Below, one piece after another: positions 9,026 through 17,626 of a stretch of DNA of 64,000 nt (positions are counted from its first letter, which is position 1; every line of letters starts with the position of its first letter). The notes beneath the pieces were generated by a model, which had not been told where the DNA came from, did no database searches, and saw only the letters and a list, made by a program, of their open reading frames with translations. The translations under genes were made by a program, and so were the position numbers. Source of the DNA: Psychrosphaera sp. B3R10 (GTDB lineage Bacteria > Pseudomonadota > Gammaproteobacteria > Enterobacterales > Alteromonadaceae); contig NZ_JAHKQH010000040.1 of NCBI RefSeq assembly GCF_018861025.1, forward strand, positions 1 through 64,000. The letters run 5' to 3'.

Positions 9026-9721
9026 TTACTCTGACCAATACCAACTCGTGACGTTATAACGATAACCTGCGGCATGTTCAGCGTTTAGCTTATTCACCCA
9101 GTGTTCTGAGCCTTCCGAGGCGGGATCGAATAGCACACACCGATTATACAGAGGCGCAATCGTAACTGCCTTATCGTCTTTACCTAGAAAGACTAACTCG
9201 CCACCAGCATTTAAATTCCACGTTTTATTTAAATAAAGCAACAAACAGACTTCCCGGCCCGGAGAATCGTCCGCATGTAAGGAGACAAAATCGGCTGAGC
9301 CTAAGCGGAAAAAATTGGTATTAAGCTCGGGATCGCCAACATTGATGTCTGTTAAATCAACATTAAATACTCTCGATAACAAAGACAAAAACGTTTGAGA
9401 ACGCAGAAACGCCAAAAAATCCTGAGCGGGGCTTGCCCGTAAACTGGTATTTTTTAAAGTTGGACGTTGCCATGAATCTCGTTGCACAAACCGCTCTTCG
9501 TCACTGACTTCATGCCATTTAGATTGATCAACATACAGTTCAGAATAGGAGTGTGTTTGAGTTTGCCAATGAGTTGGTTGGCTTAAGACGTCCATCACGT
9601 CATTAAGTTTGGCTTCGTCAAACAAGTTATCAATAACGACATAATTTGGGCTGGTGCTTGTCAACTTTGCCCGATAATGTCGTATTGCAGAATCGCTCAC
9701 CTGTTCTTCATTCAACCACAT
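9026..9721 (-). CDS. 2-oxoglutarate-Fe(II) oxygenase, prolyl 4-hydroxylase-like
   Basis: A 231-aa cytoplasmic protein with the Fe(II) facial triad visible as H149-x-D151 (SLHADD) and a distal H207 (GSEHWV). R221 (AGYRYNVTSWYW) is placed to bind 2-oxoglutarate. The double-stranded beta-helix core is preceded by an N-terminal segment with YVVIDNLFD, typical of P4H/Tpa1-like proteins. These enzymes hydroxylate protein or small-molecule substrates; the substrate here is unknown. Single gene with its own terminator. Confidence 0.85.
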   Translation of the reverse strand: MWLNEEQVSDSAIRHYRAKLTSTSPNYVVIDNLFDEAKLNDVMDVLSQPTHWQTQTHSYSELYVDQSKWHEVSDEERFVQRDSWQRPTLKNTSLRASPAQDFLAFLRSQTFLSLLSRVFNVDLTDINVGDPELNTNFFRLGSADFVSLHADDSPGREVCLLLYLNKTWNLNAGGELVFLGKDDKAVTIAPLYNRCVLFDPASEGSEHWVNKLNAEHAAGYRYNVTSWYWSE

Positions 9722-9947
9722 TAACTCTACCTACTCGCCTTTAGCAATTTTGACATTGAAGTGGATAATACAGGGTTAATCAAAAAAATGAATCGTAGGA
9801 AAAAGCTTACTTACTTGTTTATTTACTCTGCCTTTAAACTAAATTCTGTAATGACCCCTAGGCACAAAACCCTCATATTTGATGAAATATTGATTTTTTA
9901 AGCCCACCCTCAATTTGTTTACAAATCCTTCCGAAAAAGTTATCGGG

Positions 9948-10568
9948 TTACCTTTTTAGGACCGGTTCGGTCACTTTAGATGCTGACATTAACTGCGTAC
10001 CGGCAATAGATAACAGGCAATAGGTTGTGAAGAAATAGAAACCGTTGCCCAGTTGCGAGATGGTTTGACTGCTGATCTCCACGGCAAGTTGAAAGCCAAA
10101 TACCGAAAACTCTTTCACCGTCGACGTTTCTGCATGGTTGGTTGATAATACGGCTAAAAATATTGCAACCACAAACACATCGGCCATCGACCACTTACCA
10201 ATTGCATTAACAACATTCAGAAGCTTCGCTCTTAGTTGCTGTTCATGAATAAAATAGGCAATCGTTACCATCACCAATTTGATCAGTGGGATACATACCG
10301 AAAAGGCAAATATGAGTATCGCTACAAAAAAGCGCTGCTCCTGCCAAAGAGTATCTACGGTCGCCATAATCGACAATTCCTTGCCAACCAAGGGTGCTGT
10401 TAATTCAGAATTACTCAGCAAGACCATCATTTCCATATCAAATTCAAACATAGTGATAAAAATACCAGGGAAGAAAAAGCCCAATGCCAGCATATTTAAC
10501 AAAAAACCAAAATGTTGACGTTTTGTTTTCGACCGCATTGTTCCTAACCCTTTTGTATCCGACCCCAT
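9948..10568 (-). CDS. Paraquat-inducible protein A-like membrane protein
   Basis: A 206-aa inner-membrane protein with about four helices. The segment GKWSMADVFVVAIFLAVL matches the most conserved motif of the PqiA family. It lacks the zinc-finger Cys pairs and is about half the length of E. coli PqiA, so it corresponds to a single PqiA module. AGGAAG lies six bases before the ATG at 10568 and supports that start. PqiA partners MCE proteins (PqiB) in envelope lipid traffic, but no MCE gene is adjacent; one lies at 22375. Role inferred from family. Confidence 0.85.
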   Translation of the reverse strand: MGSDTKGLGTMRSKTKRQHFGFLLNMLALGFFFPGIFITMFEFDMEMMVLLSNSELTAPLVGKELSIMATVDTLWQEQRFFVAILIFAFSVCIPLIKLVMVTIAYFIHEQQLRAKLLNVVNAIGKWSMADVFVVAIFLAVLSTNHAETSTVKEFSVFGFQLAVEISSQTISQLGNGFYFFTTYCLLSIAGTQLMSASKVTEPVLKR

Positions 10569-10775
10569 ACTGCTTCCTCACTTGTTCACTGTGTATTGAA
10601 CACTAAATATTTCTAATAACGTATCTTAGTTTTCTGACGTTGAAGTGCAATCTCTATGTTTAAAAATGGAAAATTAGCGCATGTAGAAAAATAACAATGA
10701 CATCCAATTTTGTTTAATCATTACGGAAAACAAAAACGTTGCATGTTTTTCATCCAACTGCTATCTTTCAACTCT

Positions 10776-10866
10776 ATTGTACCACTTGACCCACGGGTAC
10801 AATGGTACAAGGCTAAAATAGATGTAAGGTTACAACGATGCAAAGGTACAACAAACATTGGTACAA
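10776..10866 (+). promoter_or_regulatory. Array of GGTACAA motifs before gntR (probable operator region)
   Basis: A perfect inverted repeat ATTGTACC (10776-10783) / GGTACAAT (10796-10803) has 12 bp between the arms and encloses TTGACC, a possible -35 element. Further direct copies of GGTACAA lie at 10804-10810, 10845-10851 and 10860-10866, with a one-base variant GGTTACAA at 10828-10835. The array ends 36 bp before the gntR start. Most likely a binding region for the GntR protein itself (autoregulation); this is inference. Confidence 0.6.
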
Positions 10867-10902
10867 GAAGCCAATACGCAAGTACACACTAACGGAGGAT
10901 TT

Positions 10903-11286
10903 ATGATAGTTGTTGATTTAAACAGTAGTGAACCCTTGTTTAGTCAGTTAATTAATCAGATCAAAAAAGCAATTACCAACGACGAGCTACTTGCGGGTGC
11001 ACCATTACCTTCTATTCGACAGCTCGCCAATGAATTGGACGTGAATAATAAAACCGTTGCTAAGGCTTATAAGCTTTTAGAACGTGACAATGTTATTGAG
11101 TCAAAGGGGTACAGAGGGACTTTTGTGCATCCAGAAGCAAAACAACATTGCACATTTAATTTAAACAATTGGTTGAATGAACAGCTCACCGACGTTGTTC
11201 AAACTCTTAAACAGTCTGGTGCGACCGACTCTGAAATTCGGATTGCATTTAACCAGGTAATGACACAGCAAACAGAGGCTAACTAA
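10903..11286 (+). CDS. GntR family transcriptional regulator, YtrA type
   Basis: A 127-aa regulator: an N-terminal winged helix-turn-helix (LFSQLINQIKKAI, then LPSIRQLANELDVNNKTVAKAYKLLE) and only a short helical tail, as in the YtrA subfamily that controls membrane-protein genes. The start is ATG 10903 because GGAGG lies five bases before it; the frame extends upstream through the operator array without a better start. The membrane protein gene begins two bases after its stop, so the two are co-transcribed. YtrA-type regulators usually repress their own operon. Confidence 0.9.
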   Translation: MIVVDLNSSEPLFSQLINQIKKAITNDELLAGAPLPSIRQLANELDVNNKTVAKAYKLLERDNVIESKGYRGTFVHPEAKQHCTFNLNNWLNEQLTDVVQTLKQSGATDSEIRIAFNQVMTQQTEAN

Positions 11287-11287
11287 C

Positions 11288-12175
11288 ATGATGACGCCAG
11301 AAATCGCAGAATTAAGCACCCTACAAATCGCGTTTTACGCGACCATCTTTCTACAAGTTTTGATTACCACGGTATTAATTCCAACAAATATTTACAGAAC
11401 GTTTGTAACAATACTGTCGAATTTTGCCCTTGAACACCAATCAAAAAGCACCGAAATATCTGCACGAGACATCAAGTTTGCAAAAGCGAGTTTAACTATC
11501 TATTTAGTCTTATCTGTAGTTATCGCCTTGTTTTCGACCTATGTTGTGCTGAGTAGTTATGTAGAGCAGAAAGAGTTGTTAAATTGGGACAACCAAGCCG
11601 GTGCGATTGTCTTATTTTTCCTCGCCATATTACCTGTCATTACATTAGCTTTATTAAATAGGTCGTTCCTTAAACATATTAGACAAAGCGTCTCAAGCCT
11701 GCGCAGCGCGTCGTTGTCACCATTAACATGGCGGGACTTTATGTCGCCAATGGTCATTATATTATTGGCTATTGGTCAATTAACGTTTATAGGCGCGACC
11801 GCATATTTCACTTTGAACCCATTTGACGGATTTGGTGGCATGTGGAATATTTTAGGTTTGGTCTTTTTAAATTCTGTGATGGGCTTCACAGTTTATAGCG
11901 GCATGAACAATCGAGGGTTGTCGACCATTGCCAATGAACACGAAAGGCTCAGCGCAAAAAAATTGATCATCAACGTTAATGTATTTATTTGGGTCGTTGC
12001 ATCATATTACCTTACGCTGTCTTTGCTATTGGCTGGCTTTGATCTAAAAAGCTATTCTTTGGTACTACAGAGTATCTATTTACAGATTATTTTTATTGCC
12101 ATGATTAAGGCATTTAAAGTTGGTGAATATAAAGCGCTTGATGCAAATTCACAGTTAAAATCATCATTGAACTAA
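11288..12175 (+). CDS. Uncharacterised polytopic membrane protein in gntR operon
   Basis: A 295-aa protein with about seven hydrophobic segments and no recognisable catalytic motif. Translation can start at 11288 or at the adjacent ATG 11291. It overlaps none of gntR but follows it by one base (TAACATG), so translational coupling is likely. In YtrA-type operons the partner is often an ABC permease; here no ATPase gene follows and no permease signature was seen, so I leave the function open. Confidence 0.75.
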   Translation: MMTPEIAELSTLQIAFYATIFLQVLITTVLIPTNIYRTFVTILSNFALEHQSKSTEISARDIKFAKASLTIYLVLSVVIALFSTYVVLSSYVEQKELLNWDNQAGAIVLFFLAILPVITLALLNRSFLKHIRQSVSSLRSASLSPLTWRDFMSPMVIILLAIGQLTFIGATAYFTLNPFDGFGGMWNILGLVFLNSVMGFTVYSGMNNRGLSTIANEHERLSAKKLIINVNVFIWVVASYYLTLSLLLAGFDLKSYSLVLQSIYLQIIFIAMIKAFKVGEYKALDANSQLKSSLN

Positions 12176-12184
12176 ATTAAATAA

Positions 12185-12209
12185 GCCGCTATTTTCCATC
12201 GATAGCGGC
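12185..12209. terminator. Terminator between convergent genes
   Basis: Perfect 8-bp stem GCCGCTAT/ATAGCGGC between the membrane protein gene (+) and the chemoreceptor gene (-). The minus-strand continuation TTATTTAATTT is the more T-rich side. Confidence 0.6.
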
Positions 12210-12240
12210 CGATTTATGGCAACAAGCGCTGCATAATTTT

Positions 12241-13545
12241 TTATGAAAGCTGCTCCACGGCAGAACTAACCCCTACCATTCCTTGATTTATCTCTTTAAA
12301 CACTCCGTCGACCTGGGTAATTAATTCGGTGCCCAAATTGGCCTTTTCTTGAGTTGCCATAATACTCTCCGACAAGGCTTGTGAAATCGCTTGGTTTTCT
12401 TTTACAACATTGGTGATTTCAGTTGTCGACTTGCTAGTACGGGCTGCTAATTGCCTAACTTCATCGGCGACCACCGCAAAACCTCGGCCTTGTTCACCCG
12501 CTCGAGCTGCTTCAATTGCCGCATTTAGCGCCAGTAAATTAGTTTGGTCGGCGATGGATGATATTGTGTTTACTATGTCACTGATTTGAGTTGATTGACT
12601 GCCTAGCTCGCCAATATTGTTAAACAAAACATTCACGTTTTCGACAATTTCATCCATGATCCCAACACTGTCCTGCAGTAACAATTTTGCTTGTTGAGAA
12701 ACCGCTTCCGTTTGCATTACAGTAGCCTGCACAGAAGCAGATGCATTCATTACATTTGTGATCCGACTAGTAACGTCTGATGCAAATTTGACGATTCTGA
12801 TCAGATTACCAGCGCTATCAACTATTGGGTTATAACTGGCTTCTAGCCAAATAACATTGCCATTAGCCGTTTTACGTTCAAATAAACCATGGATATACTC
12901 ACCTCGATTTAAGGTATCCCAAAACTGCTGGTATTCATGACTATTAACAAATTCGCTTTGACAGAACATCGCATGCGACTTACCTCTAACATCCTCAAGC
13001 CGATAGCCAACCGTCTTTAAAAAATTATCGTTCGCGTCGACAATTGAGCCATCTAGATTAAAAGATATTGTCGCCATTGACCTATCAAGTGCGGTTAAAA
13101 TTCCATCCTGTACATTTGCTTTGTTGACGTGTTGGGTTACGTCAGTGGCCATTTTCACCACAGATATAACGTTGCCAAAATCATCTTTGATTGGGTTATA
13201 GGTTGCTTCCAACCAAATGGGTTCATTGTCTCTAGTAAATCGTAAAAACCTATCACTTAATGATTTCCCCGACGCCAACTGACTCCAAAAGGTTGAGTAA
13301 TCACTCGTTCGTGTATACGCCTCGTCACAAAATATTCTATGATGTTGTCCTTTTATCTCGTCCAGTGAATAGCCGATGACGTTAAGGAAATTGTCGTTCG
13401 CATCTAAGATCTCGCCATTTGGAGTAAACTCAATAAACGCAATTGACGCTTTTAATCCCTCTAAAATTTGCCGTGACTTAATATCATGTAATTGTTGAGG
13501 AGTCGGTGTATCTACTTGTTTTGGATTTCTTGAAAAAAAATTCAT
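12241..13545 (-). CDS. Soluble PAS-PAS chemoreceptor, BdlA-like
   Basis: A 434-aa methyl-accepting protein without membrane helices. Two tandem PAS domains (about 25-140 and 145-260) share the same motif layout (DANDNFL, WLEA(T/S)[13 protein letters not shown] and IVKFASDVT). They are followed by a short signalling domain with the conserved hairpin tip ([20 protein letters not shown], about 345-365). The two-PAS plus MCP layout and the length resemble Pseudomonas BdlA, which triggers biofilm dispersal; haem or FAD binding by the PAS domains is possible. The signalling domain ends soon after the second helix, as in BdlA. Orthology to BdlA is inference. Confidence 0.88.
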   Translation of the reverse strand: MNFFSRNPKQVDTPTPQQLHDIKSRQILEGLKASIAFIEFTPNGEILDANDNFLNVIGYSLDEIKGQHHRIFCDEAYTRTSDYSTFWSQLASGKSLSDRFLRFTRDNEPIWLEATYNPIKDDFGNVISVVKMATDVTQHVNKANVQDGILTALDRSMATISFNLDGSIVDANDNFLKTVGYRLEDVRGKSHAMFCQSEFVNSHEYQQFWDTLNRGEYIHGLFERKTANGNVIWLEASYNPIVDSAGNLIRIVKFASDVTSRITNVMNASASVQATVMQTEAVSQQAKLLLQDSVGIMDEIVENVNVLFNNIGELGSQSTQISDIVNTISSIADQTNLLALNAAIEAARAGEQGRGFAVVADEVRQLAARTSKSTTEITNVVKENQAISQALSESIMATQEKANLGTELITQVDGVFKEINQGMVGVSSAVEQLS

Positions 13546-13849
13546 TTTAACAACCTTTGCACGTTCGCCATTTTGTTAGTTCATCCCTTTAGATCTGCTA
13601 AAACTATCATGATGGTTTTAAGAATGGCAGAAAGTTTGAAAATTACTAATTATCGAAGATATTTTTATCCACTAATGATTTTAATAACAAGAGGTTCACT
13701 ACCTTTTGACGGTGCTAAATTCTTACTGGAAATATGGATATTTTCGGCGGTTATATACGATAAGCTCAAGGTTTGTTTAGAGGAGAGGGGAAGTTGAATG
13801 AGTAATAAATTATCAGGTCACCGACTTCAATTCGATAACCTGACAATAT
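13546..13849. other. Intergenic stretch upstream of the chemoreceptor gene
   Basis: About 300 bp. A 74-codon plus-strand frame (13573-13797) has no ribosome binding site and no family resemblance, so it was not called. A short stem TCAGGT (13813-13818)/ACCTGA (13838-13843) lies just past the stop of the small gene at 13850-13969 and could be its terminator. Confidence 0.5.
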
Positions 13850-13969
13850 TTAAATAACAATACCGCTACTCTTGTTATTCTTTTTAGACGCTTTAGCCGC
13901 CTTTTTTTCTTTGGCTGTTAAAAGCGGTTTCTTTTTAGCATTCTTTTTACTGTCTTGACCTTTGCTCAT
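13850..13969 (-). CDS. 39-aa Lys-rich small protein
   Basis: A very short minus-strand frame starting MSKGQDSKKNAKKK and ending SSGIVI. About 40 percent of residues are Lys, with a central LLTAKEKKAAKASKK. Similar tiny basic proteins beginning MSKGQD are familiar from Vibrio, Shewanella and relatives, where they are unannotated or called hypothetical. The upstream Shine-Dalgarno is weak (TTGGA). The composition suggests binding to nucleic acid or ribosomes, but no function is known. Free-standing. Confidence 0.65.
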   Translation of the reverse strand: MSKGQDSKKNAKKKPLLTAKEKKAAKASKKNNKSSGIVI

Positions 13970-14155
13970 GATATTTTCCAATTGTTGTAACGTCATCAAC
14001 CCAAGGTCAAACATTTAACCTCAGGACTCTTGTTAGCAATGAATCCAGTTAATAACCTAAACCAATGAATAACCTATTGAGTATGTGCGCATATCTACAC
14101 AATAGATAGGCATTGCAAAAAATATCTAAAATGGCATCTTAGTAATTCTGTAATA

Positions 14156-14665
14156 ATGAACAAAAGTGTCAGCGCTATGATAAGACCAATTAACACGTCA
14201 GATGCACAATTCGTAGCAGAAATTTACAATCATTACGTCTCAAATACGACGGTCACGTTTGAAGAACACCTGGTAACATCACAAGATATGGTCGCCAGAA
14301 TTGACGAATGTAAAACGAATGGACTCCCATGGTTTGTGGCAATAGATGAAAACCAAATCATTGGCTACTGTTATGCGAGCAAATGGAAGGGTCGGTGTGC
14401 ATATCGTTACTCCGTTGAAGCGACGGTATATCTGTCACCAACCGCGACTTCAAAAGGATGGGGAACCCAGCTTTACAACCAGCTATTATCGCAACTGACC
14501 GAACAAGGGATACATGCAGTAGTTTGTGGAATAGCATTGCCAAATGACGCAAGCATAGCGTTACACGAAAAATTTGGAATGGAAAAAGTGGCTCATTTTA
14601 AGCAAGTTGGACGTAAATTTGATACATGGATAGACGTTGGATATTGGCAGTGCTTACTTACCTAA
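14156..14665 (+). CDS. GNAT N-acetyltransferase, phosphinothricin acetyltransferase-like
   Basis: A 169-aa single-domain acetyltransferase. The N-terminal IRPINTSDAQFVAEIYNHYV, the middle GLPWFVAIDENQIIGYCYASKW and the late IALHEKFGM are the pattern of the PAT/Bar/YncA subgroup, which acetylates phosphinothricin, methionine sulfone or related compounds. The acetyl-CoA loop appears as SKGWGTQL, with one Gly fewer than usual. The start at 14156 has a weak ribosome site; ATG 14177 is an alternative. Actual substrate unknown. Monocistronic. Confidence 0.85.
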   Translation: MNKSVSAMIRPINTSDAQFVAEIYNHYVSNTTVTFEEHLVTSQDMVARIDECKTNGLPWFVAIDENQIIGYCYASKWKGRCAYRYSVEATVYLSPTATSKGWGTQLYNQLLSQLTEQGIHAVVCGIALPNDASIALHEKFGMEKVAHFKQVGRKFDTWIDVGYWQCLLT

Positions 14666-14821
14666 TTTTAAGGTATCGTTCGCTTTTGCACACTTAGATT
14701 AGTTAGCCCTATTTTTAAGATTTAAGTCTGTGGGCCATTTTACCGAGATAAAACAAGGGGGATCTGTGATCAACCTGTTTTCCAACACCATTTGTCACTA
14801 ATCAATTAACAGGAAACATCA

Positions 14822-15055
14822 ATGAATTTCGAATTTTTAGATCAGGAATTCCTCAATTTTGGCCCTCTAACAGACGCTTTTATTTTGCTATTCAGTGGTC
14901 TTATTGTCACATTGTTCGCTAAAGGAAAGCTGTTCATCAAAGCCAAAGACAATGAAGCGAAGAGTAATAAGTCGATGTTAGAAAATATTTTTTATCTCGG
15001 TTTGCTGCTTATTTTGGTCAGCTTTATTCAATTTTTTAGATATTTTCTTATATAA
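14822..15055 (+). CDS. 77-aa membrane protein, function unknown
   Basis: Two predicted membrane helices (about residues 17-33 and 57-76) separated by a charged loop (KAKDNEAKSNKSM). CAGGAAAC nine bases before the ATG supports translation. No family was recognised. It lies 23 bp before the YdeI-like gene on the same strand and may share a transcript with it. Confidence 0.65.
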   Translation: MNFEFLDQEFLNFGPLTDAFILLFSGLIVTLFAKGKLFIKAKDNEAKSNKSMLENIFYLGLLLILVSFIQFFRYFLI

Positions 15056-15078
15056 CAAACTATAGGGTGCGGTTAATT

Positions 15079-15729
15079 ATGACGTCGGATTTACCATCGG
15101 AATTACCATCGGAATTACCATCGGAATTACCATCGGAATTACCATCGGAATTACCCCCAAATGTAGTAGCCATTTTAGAAAAATCAGAATGGCATGAAGA
15201 GCGTAAATTGCTGCGTGAGATTTTGCTGAACCACGACTTAGAAGAAGACGTAAAGTGGGGAAACTTATGTTACACCCACAACAACAGTAATGTTGCGTTA
15301 ATTTATTGCCTCAAAGATTATTGTGCCATTGGATTCTTAAAAGGTGTTTTACTCAAAGACACACAAAATTTACTGCAAAAACCTGGGCCTAATTCACAAT
15401 CGGCAAAATGGATGAGGTTTAACAACAAGCAAGATATTAAAACCCTTAAAACCACTCTCGATGACTACATAAAAAATGCCATTGATGTAGAACGTGCAGG
15501 TTTGAAAGTCGATTTCAAAGAAAAAAATGAATTGATATACCCCACTGAATTGCTCCAAGTTTTTCAACAATCACCGGAATTAGAAGTCGCTTTTGAAAAC
15601 TTAACACCGGGCCGAAAACGAGGTTATATTTTGCATTTTACAGGGGCGAAACAATCCAAAACACGCACATCTCGGATCAATAAATGTGTCGCTAAAATAA
15701 TGTCTGGCAAAGGCTTTAATGAACGTTAG
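15079..15729 (+). CDS. YdeI-like protein (DUF1801 / OmpD-associated family) with SELP repeats
   Basis: A 216-aa protein. The core contains VKWGNLCYTHNNSNVALIY, YCAIGFLKG and the C-terminal LTPGRKRGYILHFTGAKQSKTR, which are typical of the YdeI/DUF1801 family with its Lys/Arg-rich tail (KQSKTR.SRI.K). The start is ATG 15079; an in-frame GTG lies at 15067. An unusual N-terminal extension is made of five SELP tetrapeptides encoded by a 12-bp tandem repeat (about 15084-15155). The family's function is poorly defined; E. coli YdeI is linked to resistance to stress and peptides. Confidence 0.8.
   Translation: MTSDLPSELPSELPSELPSELPSELPPNVVAILEKSEWHEERKLLREILLNHDLEEDVKWGNLCYTHNNSNVALIYCLKDYCAIGFLKGVLLKDTQNLLQKPGPNSQSAKWMRFNNKQDIKTLKTTLDDYIKNAIDVERAGLKVDFKEKNELIYPTELLQVFQQSPELEVAFENLTPGRKRGYILHFTGAKQSKTRTSRINKCVAKIMSGKGFNER
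15084..15155 (+). repeat. 12-bp in-frame tandem repeat (SELP codons)
   Basis: Five near-perfect copies of the 12-mer TCGGAATTACCA preceded by a variant with TCGGATTTACCA. All are in frame inside the YdeI-like gene. Gain or loss of units would keep the frame and change only the linker length. Confidence 0.9.
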
Positions 15730-15731
15730 TC

Positions 15732-15752
15732 ACTTTAAAAATTAAAGTTTTT
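15732..15752 (+). terminator. Possible AT-rich terminator
   Basis: Stem ACTTTAA/TTAAAGT with a three-base loop, then a T run, immediately after the YdeI-like stop. The stem is AT-rich and weak. Confidence 0.35.
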
Positions 15753-15824
15753 GACTTTGTTGGTAAAATTCAGAAGTCAGCTTAGGTGTAAATAAAATAG
15801 CGTGTTGGGAAACATTCAAGACCA

Positions 15825-17435
15825 CTAAAATGTTAACCCAATTTGTAATGCAGCACCGAGTTCGTCGTTTTTTTCAGACTTTGCCACAGCAATATCGACA
15901 TTAAGCTGATTAGTCGAAAAACCTAACCCAATAGAGGGCAATGTCGCCCCATTAACTAAGTTCTTTCGAACGCCAAAACGCAGTGCACCGTAACCTGTCA
16001 TCGGTAATTCGATACCCAAACTGGCATATTGTTTGTTTGGGTCAAATCCAATGGGATCATTTGATGTTAAGTCTACATCCCCAACTAGATGAAAGAACGT
16101 TCCCTGATACGACACGCCGAATCTTGCAAGGGGTCGATATTTAATGGTGTTATCAAGCGCCGTTAAAAAGTCATAAGGTAAGACATTTTTGACCACCAGA
16201 CCCATTTTTGTTGTGGAATTAAAATGGTAACTCACTCCAATATCGGCGTTGAATTTATTATATTCGGTTTGGTTTCCTTTTGATGTCACTTCGCCAGCAC
16301 TGACATCTGCAATATCTGTTTCAAAGTCAATTGTCGTTAGCTGTAACTGTTTTAAATTTATGCCCACTGTGACCCCCTGAAAATTAGCAAAGGCGGTCGC
16401 AAAACCAATACTCGACTCACTAATAAATGCGCCTTGCACAGCAATAGTCGACTGCAATTTATTACTTGGTTTATAACGAATATATTGATTTAGCTGTGGC
16501 GGGTTATTGATTGCATCTGGATCCTTCAAAGCGGCTTCTAAGTCATTTAATCGTAAGTATTCTTTAAGATCTGTCGCCAATCTACCGGTATCAATGGCTT
16601 CTTCGATAAGTTGCTGCATTCCAGGTAAGTAAAAATAGTCTTCAAGTTTTGAAGTTAGTTCTCCTGAATCGATCGACGTATTAATAAGCGCTTCAAGAGT
16701 GCTCAAATCAAGTTCATTTGCTAAAGCGATTGTATCTTCGACGTTGTCGGCAATATCGGCCATTATGTTTAAAATTCGAATTGCTTTACTGATTTGTTGC
16801 TGGTCATCCTGATTAAAATTAATTTGGGCACCAACAACATAATAACGACGGTAATGTGCGCCCCAAGCTGTTGCATGACCAGTTTTACCCGCTGATAACT
16901 GGTAGGAAGCACTAACTCTTAGAGGTTTATTAGACAGGTTATTTAGGTCGTTTTGCCATTGTGCCGCGGCACCGGCTACAACTCGAATGTCATTTGAAAC
17001 TAATGTACCTTGGTTAAAACGTGTTTTGGCGAGTTGCAGTTGAGTATCAAATGCCAATTGCGCATTATTTTTTTGGTATTCATCGACGGCGTTAATAAAC
17101 CCATCACGGTCTAATATTCTCGCGCCTAAATAAGGCACCGAAAAAAACACATTGGATTTGCCAGAGGTGACCAATAAAGCAGGGTTAAACAAGGTTGCGT
17201 TGTAAATAGGCGAACTTGCAACTCCCGCACCTCCTAGCGCCATCGATCTAGGGTCGAAAGACAAAAACGAAACCGCAAAAACATTGCTAGAAAAAACCAG
17301 CAATAACAGGCCAGTATTCTGTATCGTAGAAGCTATTTTGAATGGATAAAAAATCTTAAAACCACTAAGAACCTTGTTCTTTTTTAGTCGAGTGTTTAAT
17401 AGGCTTAGTAACAATTTGAATTTACGTGGGATCAT
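15825..17435 (-). CDS. TraF-like outer-membrane beta-barrel protein
   Basis: A 536-aa protein with a long N-terminus and a hydrophobic segment (about 38-54) ending in an Ala-rich cleavage region. The SMALGGAGVASS and YNATLFNPALL motifs that follow are characteristic of the 'conjugal transfer protein TraF' family (FadL/OMPP1-like barrels). The middle (about 215-320) is helical and repeat-like (SGELTSKLEDYF, TGRLATDLKEYL), unlike barrel sequence. The C-terminus returns to beta-strands and ends in LTF. Despite the name, such chromosomal proteins are not tied to conjugation and no transfer genes are nearby. Function unknown. Confidence 0.75.
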   Translation of the reverse strand: MIPRKFKLLLSLLNTRLKKNKVLSGFKIFYPFKIASTIQNTGLLLLVFSSNVFAVSFLSFDPRSMALGGAGVASSPIYNATLFNPALLVTSGKSNVFFSVPYLGARILDRDGFINAVDEYQKNNAQLAFDTQLQLAKTRFNQGTLVSNDIRVVAGAAAQWQNDLNNLSNKPLRVSASYQLSAGKTGHATAWGAHYRRYYVVGAQINFNQDDQQQISKAIRILNIMADIADNVEDTIALANELDLSTLEALINTSIDSGELTSKLEDYFYLPGMQQLIEEAIDTGRLATDLKEYLRLNDLEAALKDPDAINNPPQLNQYIRYKPSNKLQSTIAVQGAFISESSIGFATAFANFQGVTVGINLKQLQLTTIDFETDIADVSAGEVTSKGNQTEYNKFNADIGVSYHFNSTTKMGLVVKNVLPYDFLTALDNTIKYRPLARFGVSYQGTFFHLVGDVDLTSNDPIGFDPNKQYASLGIELPMTGYGALRFGVRKNLVNGATLPSIGLGFSTNQLNVDIAVAKSEKNDELGAALQIGLTF

Positions 17436-17626
17436 TTTTTCTTAGTCTGGTATAACAGCATCATATAGTTTACACAGGTCACCAACGTTTGCCCCATTTT
17501 CTCACTGTTCAGACCGTTAAAGACGAACAACGAGCTCATTGCTGTCGCCAAACTTAAGGATGTTTTAGTTTTTATAATAAAAATATACACTGGTAAACAT
17601 GTATTACTCGGTAATAAGAATTAAAA

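Noticed and set aside
13573-13797. 74-codon plus-strand frame upstream of the chemoreceptor gene
   Set aside because: No ribosome binding site, no recognisable family, and it overlaps the promoter side of the divergent gene.
15825-17435. TraF-like annotation as a sign of a conjugative element
   Set aside because: No other transfer, relaxase or integrase genes are nearby. Chromosomal TraF-like barrels are common in this order.
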